Assembly: GCA_944989445.1 (NCBI GenBank)
Contig: CALYLW010000315.1
Coordinates: 823,213-887,212, forward strand
DNA from: Ampullaceana balthica
Lineage: Eukaryota; Mollusca; Gastropoda; Lymnaeidae
Length of the DNA: 64,000 bases
Direction of reading: 5' to 3'
The position numbers and the translations under genes were made by a program. Positions 1 through 12,340 of this stretch are shown piece after piece (the first letter of the stretch is position 1; the number at the start of each line of letters is the position of its first letter). Under the pieces are notes generated by a model. That model was not told the origin of the DNA. It saw only the letters and a program-made list of their open reading frames with translations, and made no database searches.

Positions 1-586
1 ATTTAAATATCGTACTATTATCTCACACTAAAAATTATATGTATCATTCTTTCGGTCTCTTACTAATTACACAATATTGCAAGTTCTTTGAAATAAAAAC
101 CTTTACTGAATTACACATTATTTTAAGACTCACTTCACTTAGACTCTTAAACCAAACTATTGGTTGAAATTATTCCAGCATTACAATAAAGACTAACCTA
201 CATTTTTACTGACTACTATCTTAATACATTGATGAATCCATTCAAACATTTAAAATAAAAAATCTTTAGGGCTACTCATGAATTGTTTAAGAATCAGATG
301 ACTCCCTCTGTGACATTTTAATGTTTAAACACTGTTTTTAAAGAAATGCCGACATTAAAACTTATTTAGTGGCATTTATCTTATATCTAGTTTCATTCAC
401 CATACTATTTATATGGAAAATATAACCACAAATTTACAACTGAACAAGTGGCAGAAAGTCTTAAGTACTTCCTTGTGTAGTTTGATAGACTTGAAGCATG
501 CAGATAATGTACACCTCGTAGAACTCAATTGTAGGTATCACTTTCACCAATATCTTTAACCTTGTTTTTAACTTCAACTCCATTAG
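1..586. other. Intronic sequence of the dynein gene, nothing recognised
   Basis: AT-rich sequence upstream of the first visible dynein exon. No exon with plausible splice borders and dynein similarity was found here, so it is taken as intron of the gene running in from the left. Confidence 0.5.
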
Positions 587-3500
587 GCAAAAGCCTCTAG
601 TAAAGGGGGACGATCCACAGATGACATTGTGGATGATGTAGCAGCAGATATCCTGAGCAAACTTCCACCAAACTTTGATACAGATGCCGCACTGAGAAAA
701 TACCCAACATCTTACAGGTTAATCTACAGCAATCTCTTAATTTGAAAAAAAATTCTGCAACTTTGATTGTATAAATATAAAATTTCAGATTTTATTTGAA
801 AACATCTGCACTATTTTTTAAAAAGATTGTAACTATTGTTTGAGATAAAAGTATTTATATTAATTCAGGTACATCTTTTCTCAAATAAATATTATAATTA
901 TTGGTGTTTTCTCTACCATAAAGAATGAATACATAAATATAAAACTAAATTACAACAGCTGTTTAACTAAAATGTATTTATTTCTGGCAACATTTTCTCT
1001 GATCTGCAATAAAATGAAATGAAATATAAAATATTATATAATTCTGAATTCCAGCCAGAGCATGAACACTGTGTTAGTGCAGGAGATGGTCAGGTTTAAC
1101 CGGCTTTTAAGTACAGTGAGAACAAGTTTAGCCAACATCAAGAAAGCAATAAAGGTATTTCTTAGCACTTGCTGACATAAGAAAGGATTTTAATAGGGCC
1201 TTAAGCCTGTCTCACCAAAAGAAGTTGTGCAACTATATTACTGTCATTTTATCAGAGTTTGAATTAAAAATGTGGTAATGAGATCAAAATGGCTTCACGT
1301 ACCAAATCAGTGTAAAGATGCAATCAAAGATACTTTTGTAAACAACAGATTTTTAGAGCCAACAGCCACTAATCAATGCCAATGGGTCCATATGCATTTT
1401 TTGGTAAGAGTACATGTTAAAATTAAAGCCATGTTTTAAAAAGAAAAACCCATTTTGAAGAGCTATAGTAGAACATATTTTTTAAACAAGGAAAAATGAT
1501 GTATTTGCCTTGAAGTATTTCAGTTAAGAAATATAAAAGAGCTACATCCAATTTTTGTGTTAAAGATATTTTAAACAATTTTATTCCAGGGTCTTGTGGT
1601 GATGTCAGCTGACCTTGAAGAAGTTGTCCTGAGTATACTGAAAGGTAAAATTCCCGGATTGTGGATGAAGAAGTCCTACCCTTCACTCAAACCTCTAGGC
1701 AGTTATGTCAATGACTTTATAACAAGACTCAAATTTCTCCAAGAATGGTATGACAATGGGCCACCTCCAGTTTTTTGGATTTCCGGATTTTTCTTCACAC
1801 AAGCTTTCCTTACAGGAGCTCAACAAAATTATGCCAGAAAGTAGGTTTTTATCTTATTTATTTTAATATTTTTAGGTATTCATCAGTAAACATTGATGAA
1901 AACATTTCAACAGAGGATAGAATGGTTGGATAGTGGATATAACCAACTTTGGCCATTAGATTAGGCTTGTGAAAATTATTGTAAAATATATCAGGTTGTA
2001 ATTTTTTATATCTCAAACTCATATAACCCGAAGATAGTCTGAAAAGAAAATTTACTTAAAAGTAGGGCTGCAGAAATTAACTATTAATTAATCGATTAAT
2101 TTTTAAAATTGATTAGAATTAATTTGATCGATTAAAATTCGATTAATTATCTAATTATTCAAACTGTGTTAAAACCAACATCTTTGCTGCTAAATTTTTG
2201 TGAGCTTTCCTTTAGAAAATCTTAAACTTAAAAGAGATACAAATATTTTGCCTAAATAAAAGAATAAAATCTAAGCTTCAATAATAGATTATATTTAAGT
2301 GTTCCTTGTAAATGTTTCAACATATGCCTTCATTAGTACAAATTTAAAAAAATAATTAAAAATTTAAAAAATCAAGTTGCAACTTGTGCAAGTGATCTTG
2401 TTTAATTTAAGCCTATAGGTACATGGTATTGCAACAGTTATGTTTGCAACTTTTAGTGCCAATGTGTGCTTTAATAGCAGGAAGTTGACTTCTGATCAGG
2501 CTTAGGCTCCTATCTCCCCTGGAGGCTAAAAAGAGGTTTTTGAAGGTCTAATTTGTTGCAAGGAGTGTCAAAGAATTCACATTTTAAGAACTACATGACA
2601 TAAATTTAGATCCATAGAACCTATAATGTATCAACTGAAACCTGTGTGTACCTTCCAGGAATCTTGTGAGCTGAACTAAATGAAATGTGTGCTATAACCA
2701 TGTCTGGCTGAAGGGAGTCAGATCATTCCGAGAGAAAACATTAATTTTAAACAATCAAAAAGAAATAACTTTAAATAATTTATGAAGTTAAATTTATTGT
2801 AATGGCTTTGATTAATTTAATGTGAATTGAAATCCTATGAAATTTATAAATAAATTTTTCATTTTTTAAATGCTTTATACAAAAGAATTTTTTTGAGATG
2901 ATGTAACAGCAATAGCTAGAATTACAGCAATTGAAGTATACAGGTGTGGCTTTAAAAAGATTATTTGTGGCTTTAATTAATGATAATAAATTTTGAGGGT
3001 TTTTTAAAGCCTATATCACCATAAAATGTGTTCCAGGTTTACCATCCCCATTGACCTTTTGGGTTATGACTATGATGTCCTGGAGGATAAAGATTATGAC
3101 ACGCCTCCAGAAGATGGTAAGTATTGCCAATGGTTTTCTTTGTTTCATTTTTAAGGAGAGAGAACTGGGTAAAGAAAACAATACTTCTGTTATAAAAACA
3201 ATTTTACAAAAGGCACCTAACTAGAAAATAATTGTTTAAAAAATTAGATTGATTTTAAAAAGATTTTTTACATTTTATTATATGTAGCTTCATAAAAATG
3301 TTAATTATAGGTCTGATAGAAGTCTATATATGCATAGCAGAAGGTTACAAAAAATGTTCATGTATTATTTTATTCTGAATATCATTTAATAATTCATTTA
3401 TAGAAGCCATAGCATTACCACAAGTGGTTTTAATTTGATTGACATATGTTTTCTTGAATCCTGTCAGGTGTCTTTGTTAAAGGCCTGTTTGTAGATGGAG

Positions 3501-4506
3501 CTAGGTGGGACCGGAAGATCAAGAAACTGAATGAGTCCATTCCAAAACAACTTTTTGATACAATGCCAACGGTAAGATACCCTGGAAATTAATTATCATT
3601 TATTCGATAACTTATCACTTTTCAAAAATTTTATTGACATTTATTAATGTTATATTATTATCTATTGATAAAAATTAAATGTCACATTTTAAAACTTTAA
3701 ATTAAGTAGACTAAGATTTTTAAAAACAATTCTAGCTTAATTATGATCTTATTCCCATTTAGTTAAAGTAAGGCAAATGAGTGTTAAAAATGTATTATCA
3801 AATTTAATTAAAAATGTGAAATAGTTGAATTTTAATATTTATAACAAAGCTTAGGTGGCATAAATATTTCATTAAAAATTTAGTTATACATTTTGAGAAA
3901 ATTCTACCTAATAAAATCTTATATTATAAAAATGTATTCATTTTCAGGACACTTCAATTAGGAATAATTATTATGATTTAACTGAGCCCATTAACTATTT
4001 TAAAATGCCTTGTACCCTGTCAATATTTTTAAAATAAATTTTATGAACTGCAGTTTTGGCTTAGTTAAAGTTTTAAAATGTATCTTTTAAGTTTAAACAC
4101 TTTATGATAATATAAAAATTAATAAATGTCAATAAAATTTATGAAGGAGGAAATCCTACCTCATAAAATCAAACATTGTAAAAATTTGGTCACTATCAGT
4201 AATTTTTAAATATTATGATTTTAATGAGCTTAGTAACTACTTTAAAATGCTTTGTCCTATGTTCATATTTTCTTAATAAATTTTATTTGTGTACTGCAGA
4301 TGTGGCTTAAACCCTGCAAGCGATCAGAAATTCCCAATACCCAAGCCTATAGATGTCCTGTGTACAAGACCAGCGAGAGAAGAGGAACACTGTCCACCAC
4401 AGGTCACTCAACCAACTTTGTTATTGGTATGATGATACCTTCTGATAAACCACAGCAGCATTGGGTCAGACGTGGTGTAGCTCTCCTGTGTCAGTTAGAT
4501 GATTAA
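587..4506 (+). CDS. Axonemal dynein heavy chain, C-terminal six exons (inner-arm DNAH3/7/12-like)
   Basis: Six exons read on the + strand: 587-717, 1055-1154, 1590-1840, 3037-3116, 3468-3571 and 4300-4506 (stop TAA 4504-4506). All have AG/GT borders, phases join without a break, and the sum is 873 nt, giving the last 290 residues. The protein is the C-terminal domain of a dynein heavy chain. Visible hallmarks include [83 protein letters not shown] and a terminal [10 protein letters not shown]. This end of the heavy chain contacts the AAA ring and helps regulate the motor of axonemal (ciliary or sperm) inner arms. The best remembered resemblance is to the DNAH3/DNAH7/DNAH12 group; I cannot separate these without a tree. 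The N-terminal and AAA parts lie left of the window. Confidence 0.93.
2063..2160. mobile_element. hAT-type terminus, truncated copy
   Basis: In a dynein intron, the end TAGGGCTGCAG followed by ATTAATCGATTAAT-type sequence matches the terminus of the complete hAT copy at 18129-18536. I could not find the partner terminus or a target-site duplication, so this looks like a broken copy. Limits on the right side are arbitrary. Confidence 0.45.
3968..4310 (+). repeat. Decayed tandem duplication spanning the acceptor of the last dynein exon
   Basis: About 100 bp ending at 4065 realign to the 100 bp ending at 4310, offset 242-246 bp. Shared blocks are TTATGATTT (3971 and 4213), TTTTAAAATGC and the acceptor CTGCAG (4048-4053 and 4294-4299) followed by TTTTGGCTTA versus ATGTGGCTTA. 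The downstream copy is the real exon border. The upstream one is a degenerate copy of the acceptor and first exon bases. Confidence 0.6.
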
Positions 4507-6625
4507 TTACATGACATACACAGGAGCTATATGTTTGTTGTTTTTAGTTTACTTTTTAATGTATATAAAGACACACAAAATGTGGAACAAGTGTAATTAT
4601 AAATGAAAATGTAGAATCACATGTAGCTTTATTTGTATACAATCAATTTCAATGATTATTTATTAGAAACCTGATTTTTTAAAATGTGTATTTCATTTTT
4701 GTAAAAGTTACAAAAATATTATGAAAAATTGAGCTATTTTTCCATAGGAGATTGTTATAACTATTTCTTTTAAGTAAAATATTACATTATTGTAAGTAAA
4801 ATACTTTTATTTTATTTCCTTGTAACAGAATATGCGATTAAAATTAATTTCATAATAAATTGCTTTTATACATTTGATATTTATAAGTTTAAGATTAATC
4901 AAATGTTATTATTGCTTTGGATTATTGTGTGACTTGTTAACCAATAACTGTGATATTTTTATTTTTGAATTAGAGAAAGTTTATTTAATTGCCAATTTAG
5001 ATCATTGACTGGTTGGTTCATGTTCTTCCCACCACTGCAGTGAACATCACAAACTTAGTATTAATTTGTATTTAATTGTTTAACACTGAATTATTATTTT
5101 TAATGTATACTTTCCACTCAAGTGTTTATGCTCTGACTACAATAAACTTACAGTTATTGTTATATAAAAATTGGTTTTTATTTTAATCATATTTTGTTTA
5201 AATGATTGTTTTTAATTATATGGAAAAAAAAGAAATTTAAGCTGACTTAATTTAATACATTTTATTTTTAATGAAAATTTTATACCAGGTTTTAAAATAA
5301 GTAATGAGCTTAAAATAAACTGATCCAGAAAAGTTATTTTAAAATCATTAGCAAATATATTGTGTATATAAACATGTTATTAGGTCTCCCATAAAAGTAA
5401 AAAATTGTATATTCTTTTGTATTCAATGTGGAAAGCCAATGTTGTTGATAGAGTTGGCAAAGTTTCTTTCAGCAATTCAATCTTAAACATGGCTGGCTAA
5501 TAAAATAAACTTAGACAACTATAATTTATTTTACAAAAATGCACAATCATAGATTTGAAAAGATCATAAAAAATATTACTAGTTTCATATGATACAACAA
5601 TGAAAGTTACGAAGGTTAATTTTTTATAATGTAAGCCATAAAGCTATATTAAGAAATAAGTTTGAAACTTAAAATTTTCAAGCATTTAAATATAACATAT
5701 TTAAATGTATCGATTTATTTATTGTTAAAAATTTATTTAAATACCAACCTTATTGTAAAGACTTAGTCAATATCCCTTCTCAATCTATTTTTGTAAAATT
5801 GTACCAGGTTATTTTGTTGAATGTCTGATATATCTCATTAATTTTAATTAATTGTAGGTTTTCGTTTTTCACCTACATAGAAATCATATCATTTAAGTGA
5901 ACTTGTTTAGGCAACAATCATGTTTGATGAATTTATTTTTTAAATGGCAAAATGGTTCTTATGGATGAACTTGTCAGTCCCTATATTTGTGATATTTTTC
6001 TTTTAAATTGTCTGAACTTTGATGTATTTTTCAGGCATATATTTAATATTCACAATAAAAGCATAATTGAAAGAGATAAATTATGTTAATTATTTTCTTC
6101 TAAATGTATTTTTTAAATGTTACAACATTAAAAACTAGATATTAATATTTATATTGTAAAAAAGTAGTTGGAAAGGAAACATAACATCTGGACAAAATTC
6201 ATACAAATCATTGTTGTCCTGATGTCTTTTAGTTTTTTAAAAAGAATTTAGTAAAGCTTAATAGATAAACTTTTGAATTGACTTTACAGCTCCAAATTGA
6301 CTCAGTAGGAGTAATGCTCAGTGCTTTTTTTATCATACATAACGGCACCTTTTTTTCCATATACTTGTTTTTATTACTGCCTGGAATGCTTTTTCATGGT
6401 GGGTTACAAATCTTTTTTTTAAGACAAAAAAAGCAATGGTAATGCCATTGAAATTTAACAAGTGATAACTTGCTACTTATAAACATTCCTAGGATTTGGC
6501 CCAGGCATTTCGAAATTAATTATAACATGTTTAATAACAAATAAAAAACACTTTATTTACTCATAAAAATAATTTAATTAAAACATTAAAATTAAAATAA
6601 ATATTAAGGAACATTGTCTTATCTA
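4507..6625. other. Dynein 3' flank and AT-rich intergenic DNA
   Basis: Very AT-rich. Several AATAAA hexamers occur, including 5141-5146, and could serve as the polyadenylation signal of the dynein transcript. No gene or clear transposon was recognised. Confidence 0.4.
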
Positions 6626-6630
6626 TACAG

Positions 6631-6835
6631 ACGCCCCTTCAATGCAGAAGATTATTGCGTCCACAGACCATGCTGGTCTGATCGCAAGTGACGCATCGTT
6701 CACAGGCCACTGCTAAGAGGATGATTCCGCGCTATTCCCTGCCGCCTTTGTTTCCCAAACTATTAGTAGGTACCCAGTCAGAACTGGGTGGACTCAGGGG
6801 CCCCCTTGGCCCAGGGAACAAATCCCTGTTATATT
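6631..6835. mobile_element. SINE-like repeat, copy lacking its tRNA head
   Basis: Shares blocks with the SINE-like copy at 14015-14285: the CACAGGCCAC segment, CCGCCTTTGTTTCCC, then AACTGGGTGGACTCAGG and a closing AAATCCCTG. In the other copy a tRNA-like promoter follows on the minus strand; here the alignment stops at AAATCCCTG. The start of this copy also matches a short piece near 12967-13000 (AGAAGATTATTGCGTCC). Confidence 0.55.
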
Positions 6836-6942
6836 AACTTACAGACCCAGATATGACTAATTAGATGGTACACGTAGTCAAGCACACACAGTGAGAGTTT
6901 TAAATGTCAGAGAAGGAAATTATATGAATAATAAATGGGGCA

Positions 6943-8281
6943 TGGGAGGGGCGCACAGAGCTATGGAGAACAGTGGTGGGAGGGGCGCACAGGGCTATGA
7001 AGAACAGTGGTGGGAGGGGCGCACAGAGCTATGGCGAACAGTGGTGGGAGGGGCCCACAGAGCTATGAAGAACAGTGGTGGGAGGGGCGCACAGGGCTAT
7101 GAAGAACAGTGGTGTGAGGGGCCCACAAAGCTATGAAGAACAGTGGTGGGAGGGGCGCACAGGGCTATGAAGAACAGTGGTGGGAGGGGCCCAGTGGTGG
7201 GAGGGGCCCACAGAGCTATGAAGAACAGTGGTGGGAGGGGCCCACAGAGCTATGACGAACAGTGGTGGGAGGGGCGCACAGAGCTATGAAGAACAGTGGT
7301 GGGAGGGGCGCACAGAGCTATGAAGAACAGTGGTGGGAGGGGCCCACAGAGCTATGACGAACAGTGGTGGGAGGGGCGCACAGAGCTATGAAGAACAGTG
7401 GTGGGAGGGGCGCACAGAGCTATGAAGAACAGTGGTGGGAGGGGCCCACAGAGCTATGAAGAACAGTGGTGGGAGGGGCCCACGGAGCTATGAAGAACAG
7501 TGGTGGGAGGGGCCCACAGAGCTATGAAGAACAGTGGTGGGAGGGGCGCACAGAGCTATGAAGAACAGTGGTGGGAGGGGCCCACAGAGCTATGACGAAC
7601 AGTGGTAGGAGGGGCCCACAGAGCTATGACGAACAGTGGTGGGAGGGGCGCACAGAGCTATGAAGAACAGTGGTGGGAGGGGCCCACAGAGCTATGACGA
7701 ACAGTGGTGGGAGGGGCGCACAGAGCTATGAAGAACAGTGGTGGGAGGGGCCCACAGAGCTATGAAGAACTGGTGGGAGGGGCGCACAGAGCTATGAAGA
7801 ACAGTGGTGGGAGGGGCGCACAGAGCTATGAAGAACAGTGGTGGGAGGGGCGCACAGAGCTATGAAGAACTGGTGGGAGGGGCGCACAGAGCTATGAAGA
7901 ACAGTGGTGGGAGGGGCGCACAGAGCTATGAAGAACAGTGGTGGGAGGGGCGCACAGAGCTATGAAGAACAGTGGTGGGAGGGGCGCACAGAGCTATGAA
8001 GAACAGTGGTGGGAGGGGTGCACAGAGCTATGAAGAACAGTGGTGGGAGGGGCCCACAGAGCTATGAAGAACAGCGGTGGGAGGGGCGCACAGAGCTATG
8101 AAGAACAGTGGTGGGAGGGGCGCACAGAGCTATGAAGAACAGTGGTGGCAGGGGCGCACAGAGCTATGAAGAACAATGGTGGGAGGGGCGCACAGAGCTA
8201 TGAAGAACAGTGGTGGGAGGGGCGCACAGAGCTATGAAGAACAGTAGTGGGAGGGGCACACAGAGCTATGACGAACAGTGG
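6943..8281. repeat. 34-bp minisatellite, about 39 copies
   Basis: Tandem units of 34 bp built from GAGCTATGAAGAACAGTGG plus TGGGAGGGGCGCACA. The main variation is GGCGCACA versus GGCCCACA, and GAAGAAC versus GACGAAC; a few units are shortened. The variant order is itself partly repeated, for example around 7250-7400 and 7600-7750, suggesting block duplication. The reading frame across it is accidental. Confidence 0.97.
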
Positions 8282-8515
8282 CACAGGGAATGATCAACCC
8301 TGGCAACTCCCCACCGCATCTTTTTTTTAATGAAAGGGAGGCAATTTCAGCCTAATGCTATGTATGGGGGGGGGGCGCAAAAGTTTCCTCCCGAGACGCC
8401 ACTAATCAATAACTGGAAACATTGTTCGCAGTAAAATATTTAGTTTTCCCCCTTAACATTACCCCCCCCCCAACATATTGATTCTGTAACACTATAGACT
8501 ATAGTACAGTAGCAC
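8282..8515. other. Spacer with homopolymer runs, nothing recognised
   Basis: Contains poly-T, poly-G and poly-C runs between the minisatellite and a MITE-like element. No gene seen. Confidence 0.4.
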
Positions 8516-8691
8516 CATAGGCGTCACTAGTGTTGGTGCCACCCGGTGCGGTAGCTCATTATGTCACCCCTTCATAACTTACTTCATTGGTCTCCTCCCA
8601 TATTATGGGAACATAAGTATTTTACCTTTGGTTGTCACCCCTTGTGGTGGTATCACCCGGTGGGGTGCACACCCCCCAAGTGACGCCTCTG
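8516..8691. mobile_element. Short TIR element (MITE), GGCGTCACT termini
   Basis: Left end reads ATAGGCGTCACTAGTG and right end CAAGTGACGCCTCTG, giving terminal inverted repeats around AGGCGTCACT. Both halves carry CACCCGGTG. Flanking 8-mers AGTAGCAC (8508-8515) and AGTAGTCT (8692-8699) agree at five positions, compatible with an old hAT-type 8-bp duplication. It is non-coding. Confidence 0.55.
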
Positions 8692-9262
8692 AGTAGTCTA
8701 AAGGCTTACAGTCATTACACTTCTAAAAGTCCTTATAATTTGTATACATAACATGCGGCAAGAATTTTTCGTTTCGCTGCTTAACGTCATGCGTGATGAG
8801 AAATAATATTCTACACATTAAAACTCTACACGTCAACAATGTTAAATTTTACGTGTCCAAACAAAAGAAATGACGAAAGTAACAGATTAAAAGCCACACG
8901 CTCTGACAAAACGCCAATGTGCACTTAGATGACTGACATTGACATCAACAAATACTTGTGCCCGTTGTCTACCTCCACATTTACGTAACCAGGTGTTGTT
9001 TTTTTCTGCACTCCCGCCCCCTTTCACCCTCTTGCACACTTACAGTATTTTATCCCCTGAAAATAATTTAAAAACTGACTTCTTTCCAACGTGTTAAATC
9101 CACAACCACATTTATTAAAAAAAAAGCTAGATGGTTTTCAAAACTGTTCATTGTGTAAAGATGAACAAATTTTATTAAGAATAAAATATTAAAATATTTA
9201 ACAACTTGTCCTATTTTTTTCAATCGGCAATCTTCCAATTAAATTTTGTTGAAGAAATTTAG

Positions 9263-10140
9263 CAGTGGCGTTGCTAAGGAGGTGGGGGCCCTAGGGGGCA
9301 CCAATTTAAAAATGGCAGATTCACAGAGTCTAGGGTTACCGTAATAGTCAGATGGAAAAAGAAGACACTAAATTTTCATCAAATATTGCCAATATTAAGT
9401 GTTGTACAAATAAAATTAAAGTTTAACTACATAAAATATAGTTCTTATTTAAATGTAAACGTGCATTAACTGAGTGTTCAGTGCACACAACTAGCTGACT
9501 GAAAAGAAACAGTAAGTTAGTAACTAAAATAATGAAGTTTACCAAACAGTGGTGACGGTATCTCATTCTGAGTCATTAACATCGAAATCGTCCGCATTTG
9601 AGCGAATTGAAGTTGGTATCATAGATGCCACATGGGGCTGAGCCCAAGCGAATTTTTCCGAAGAACTGATGGCTGAGATATGTGTGAAATTCTTTGCATG
9701 ACATATGCTTCAAGTTATGCTGCACAAACAGAATTCCTGTGACAGATTCAACGAGCAACTTATTTCTTTCCTTTGTCCATTGAATTTGCATCAGGAATAC
9801 ACTGGTTCAGTATAAGCAATGTGTGGTGAAATGGAAAAAAAATCAGTAATAATAAGTTCTGAAAAACATTCCTCACTTTTGCAACTGTTGAAATACTTCA
9901 CCCACTTCTCGTGTGCCAGTTGCGCTACAAAGTCGTCTTCATCACAGTTTGCCTCAAAAAATGTCTTCAAGTTGCACAATCGATCGAAATACTTGGTATC
10001 GTCAACTTGTACTTTACTTTCTCTGAGGTATGAAACAGATGCTGAAACCTCGTCCCAAGTTAGACTTTCAGTTAAAGCAATCCATGCAAATCCGTTAACT
10101 CCTCAAGTCCACATATCCAAATATTCTAAACATCTGGTGT
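9263..10140 (-). mobile_element. Remnant of an autonomous hAT transposon
   Basis: A terminus-like sequence CAGTGGCGTTGCTAAGG starts at 9263. On the minus strand just inside lies a broken transposase C-terminus (see 9576-9979). This matches expectation for the 3' end of a hAT element on the minus strand. The other end is not visible; the sequence runs into the 43-bp minisatellite. Confidence 0.5.
9576..9979 (-). pseudogene. hAT transposase C-terminal region, frameshifted
   Basis: Two minus-strand frames abut at about 9791. The upstream one ends ...EPVYS and the downstream one begins MQIQWTKERNKLLVESVTG, followed by the SCKEFHTYL block. Together they match the dimerisation (hATC) region of hAT transposases of the KIAA1586/ZMYM-like type, where a residue pattern like ERxFSxMxxxWTxxRNxL is continuous. 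Here a frameshift and a stop separate the halves, so the gene is dead. The N-terminal zinc finger and catalytic acidic residues are not visible. Confidence 0.6.
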
Positions 10141-10189
10141 ACTATAAGGTTACTTGCGAACAGACAGCATCACATCGGTCATCTAGTCC

Positions 10190-11010
10190 ATCTCGACGCA
10201 ACTTGTGCACAGCACCTGAGAGCAGAATGGACGGATGAAACCAGTTGGTGCACGGCACCTGAGAACAGACTGGGCGGATGAAACCATTTTGTGCACGGCA
10301 CCCGAGAGCAGAATGGACGGATGAAACCAGTTTGTGCACGGCACCTGAGAACAGAATGGACGCATGAAACCAGTTTGTGCACGGCACCTGAGAACAGACT
10401 GAATGGATGAAACCAGTTTGTGCACGGCACCTGAGAACAGACTGGATGGATGAAACCAGCTTGTGCATGGCACCTGAGAACAGACTGGACGCATGAAACC
10501 AGTTTGTGCACGGCACCTGAGAACAGACTGAATGGATGAAACCAGTTTGTGCACGGCACCTCAGAACAGACTGAATGGATGAAACCAGTTTGTGCACGGC
10601 ACCTGAGAACAGACTGAATGGATGAAACCAGTTTGTGCACGGCACCTGAGAACAGACTGGATGGATGAAACCAGCTTGTGCATGGCACCTGAGAACAGAC
10701 TGGACGCATGAAACCAGTTTGTGCACGGCACCTGAGAACAGACTGAATGGATGAAACCAGTTTGTGCACGGCACCTCAGAACAGACTGAATGGATGAAAC
10801 CAGTTTGTGCACGGCACCTGAGAACAGACTGGATGGATGAAACCAGCTTGTGCATGGCACCTGAGAACAAACTGAATGGATGAAACCAGTTTGTGCACGG
10901 CACCTGAGAACAAACTGAATGGATGAAACCAGTTTGTGCACGGCACCTGAGAACAAACTGAATGGATGAAACCAGTTTGTGCACGGCACCTGAGAACAGA
11001 CTGGACGGAT
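10190..11010. repeat. 43-bp minisatellite, about 19 copies
   Basis: Unit of 43 bp containing GGATGAAACCAGTTTGTGCA, then CGGCACCTGAGAACAGACT. Variation falls mainly at GAATGG/GGATGG/GGACGC and TTTGTGC/CTTGTGC. A higher-order block near 10381-10560 recurs at 10570-10800. Because 43 is not a multiple of 3 and the unit lacks stops on the minus strand, the apparent minus-strand proteins (up to 280 residues in several frames) are artefacts. Confidence 0.97.
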
Positions 11011-11109
11011 TTAAGGCAATTCATAACCCCCAAAAGTGAATTCTTTTCACGTTCAAGTTTTCCAATGTGGGACTGGAACACACTCATCTGAGAATGCATA
11101 TGCCAAAGG

Positions 11110-12340
11110 TAAACCTCACTCTCCTTGCGGTTTCACCCGCCTCCGGGAAAGGCTAAGGGAGTAAACCCTGACAGAAAAACAGGAAATGGAGCACCTACAG
11201 ACGGTCTATACATTCCGGCAGCTCCTGCTACGCCAAAGGCGCCAAGCTGCGTCGACGCAAATCGTTCCCTTGGTTACACCATTGACGTGGAGAGAGGGGA
11301 TATGCTGTATGGGAAGCAGCTAATTCTCCATAATACCCGCCCAGGCTTGCATCACCTCTGGAGAGGACACTCCATCGTCGCCGCAAGGTTTTGACAAAAC
11401 ACGGGAAGCAGCAGTTACCGGTTCTAAGCCAAAGCTCAATTGACGTAGAGCTAGGCGCCAGGGGCCGCTTCCGACGGTGGGAGAGACTACTAAGTCTCAC
11501 TGGACAGCTACCGCCCGCCTCAAACTGGGCAGCCCCCAATCAAATAGGTGTTATCCCATCATGGCCTGCCTTCTCGCACTGGGTGCGTAGAGATTAGAGT
11601 ACCACTCAAAAAGTGTGACAAAAAGCCCCGCACCAAGAAATACAAAAAAGAAAAAGAAGACCCCCAGCTCTTTGAATTGCTAGCTGGAACGTGAGGACTA
11701 TGTGAGGACTATGTGTCCCGGCATCACTGATGACCTGCAGTCTATAAACGATATGCGGAAAACAGATATAATTGATAATGAGCTCAAGAGACTGAAGATT
11801 GACATCGCATGCCTTCAGGAGACCAGACTCCCAGTCAGCGGCTTACTAAAAGAGGCAAATTACACCTTCTTCTGGCAAGGCAGACCTGCAGACGAACCAA
11901 GACAGCATGGTGTAGATTGCGCAGTTAAGAACACCCTCCTACCATCAATTGAAGCCCCGTCATCAGGCACGGAGAGGATCGTCACTCTAAGACTCAGAAC
12001 AGATGCGGGGCCAGCAATCATTCTTAGTGCATATGCTCCAACTCTCTGTTCAACCCCAGAAGAGAAGGACCAGTTCTATGGCGCTTTAGACCAGGCAATA
12101 GACAGCATGCACAAGGACGAGGCAATCTATCTCCTAGGAGATTTCAATGCTAGAGTGGGGAGTGACTAAGAAGCCTGGCCCAGCTACCTTGGTCTCTTTG
12201 GAAGGGGAAAGATACATGAGAATGGATAGAGGCTGCTGGAACTGTGTGGCTCACGAGGCTTGTGTGTGACCAACACTTTCTTCAAGTGCAAGGATATACA
12301 CCAAGTATCTTGGAGACACCCTCGATCGCCGAAGACACCG
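11110..12340 (+). mobile_element. Truncated APE-type LINE (5' region plus endonuclease)
   Basis: GC-richer than its surroundings. The first part (11110-11600) is a leader region nearly identical to minus-strand 53022-52530. It is followed at about 11690 by the start of the endonuclease/reverse-transcriptase ORF. The element stops after the endonuclease domain; no reverse transcriptase is present. The clade is not resolved. Confidence 0.85.
11699..12330 (+). pseudogene. LINE apurinic-type endonuclease domain, with premature stops
   Basis: The frame from 11702 encodes the exonuclease-endonuclease-phosphatase fold: IDIACLQETRLP (the conserved QE pair), ILSAYAP, YLLGDFNARVG (catalytic DFNA) and then a TAA at 12167-12169. 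Reading on in the same frame, the family sequence continues (LGLFGRGK, GLCVTNTFFKCKDIHQVSWR-like) through a second stop at the NG*RLLE position, and ends near 12330. The start carries a short duplicated GTGAGGACTAT. Dead copy. Confidence 0.85.

Noticed and set aside
6891..7136. Small repetitive protein encoded in the 34-bp array
   Set aside because: The frame simply follows the minisatellite; unit length is not a multiple of three and there is no conserved start.
10142..10984. Long minus-strand open frames (up to 280 residues) as a cysteine-rich protein gene
   Set aside because: They lie entirely in a 43-bp tandem repeat that is open in several frames of one strand, with no homology, splice or start context.
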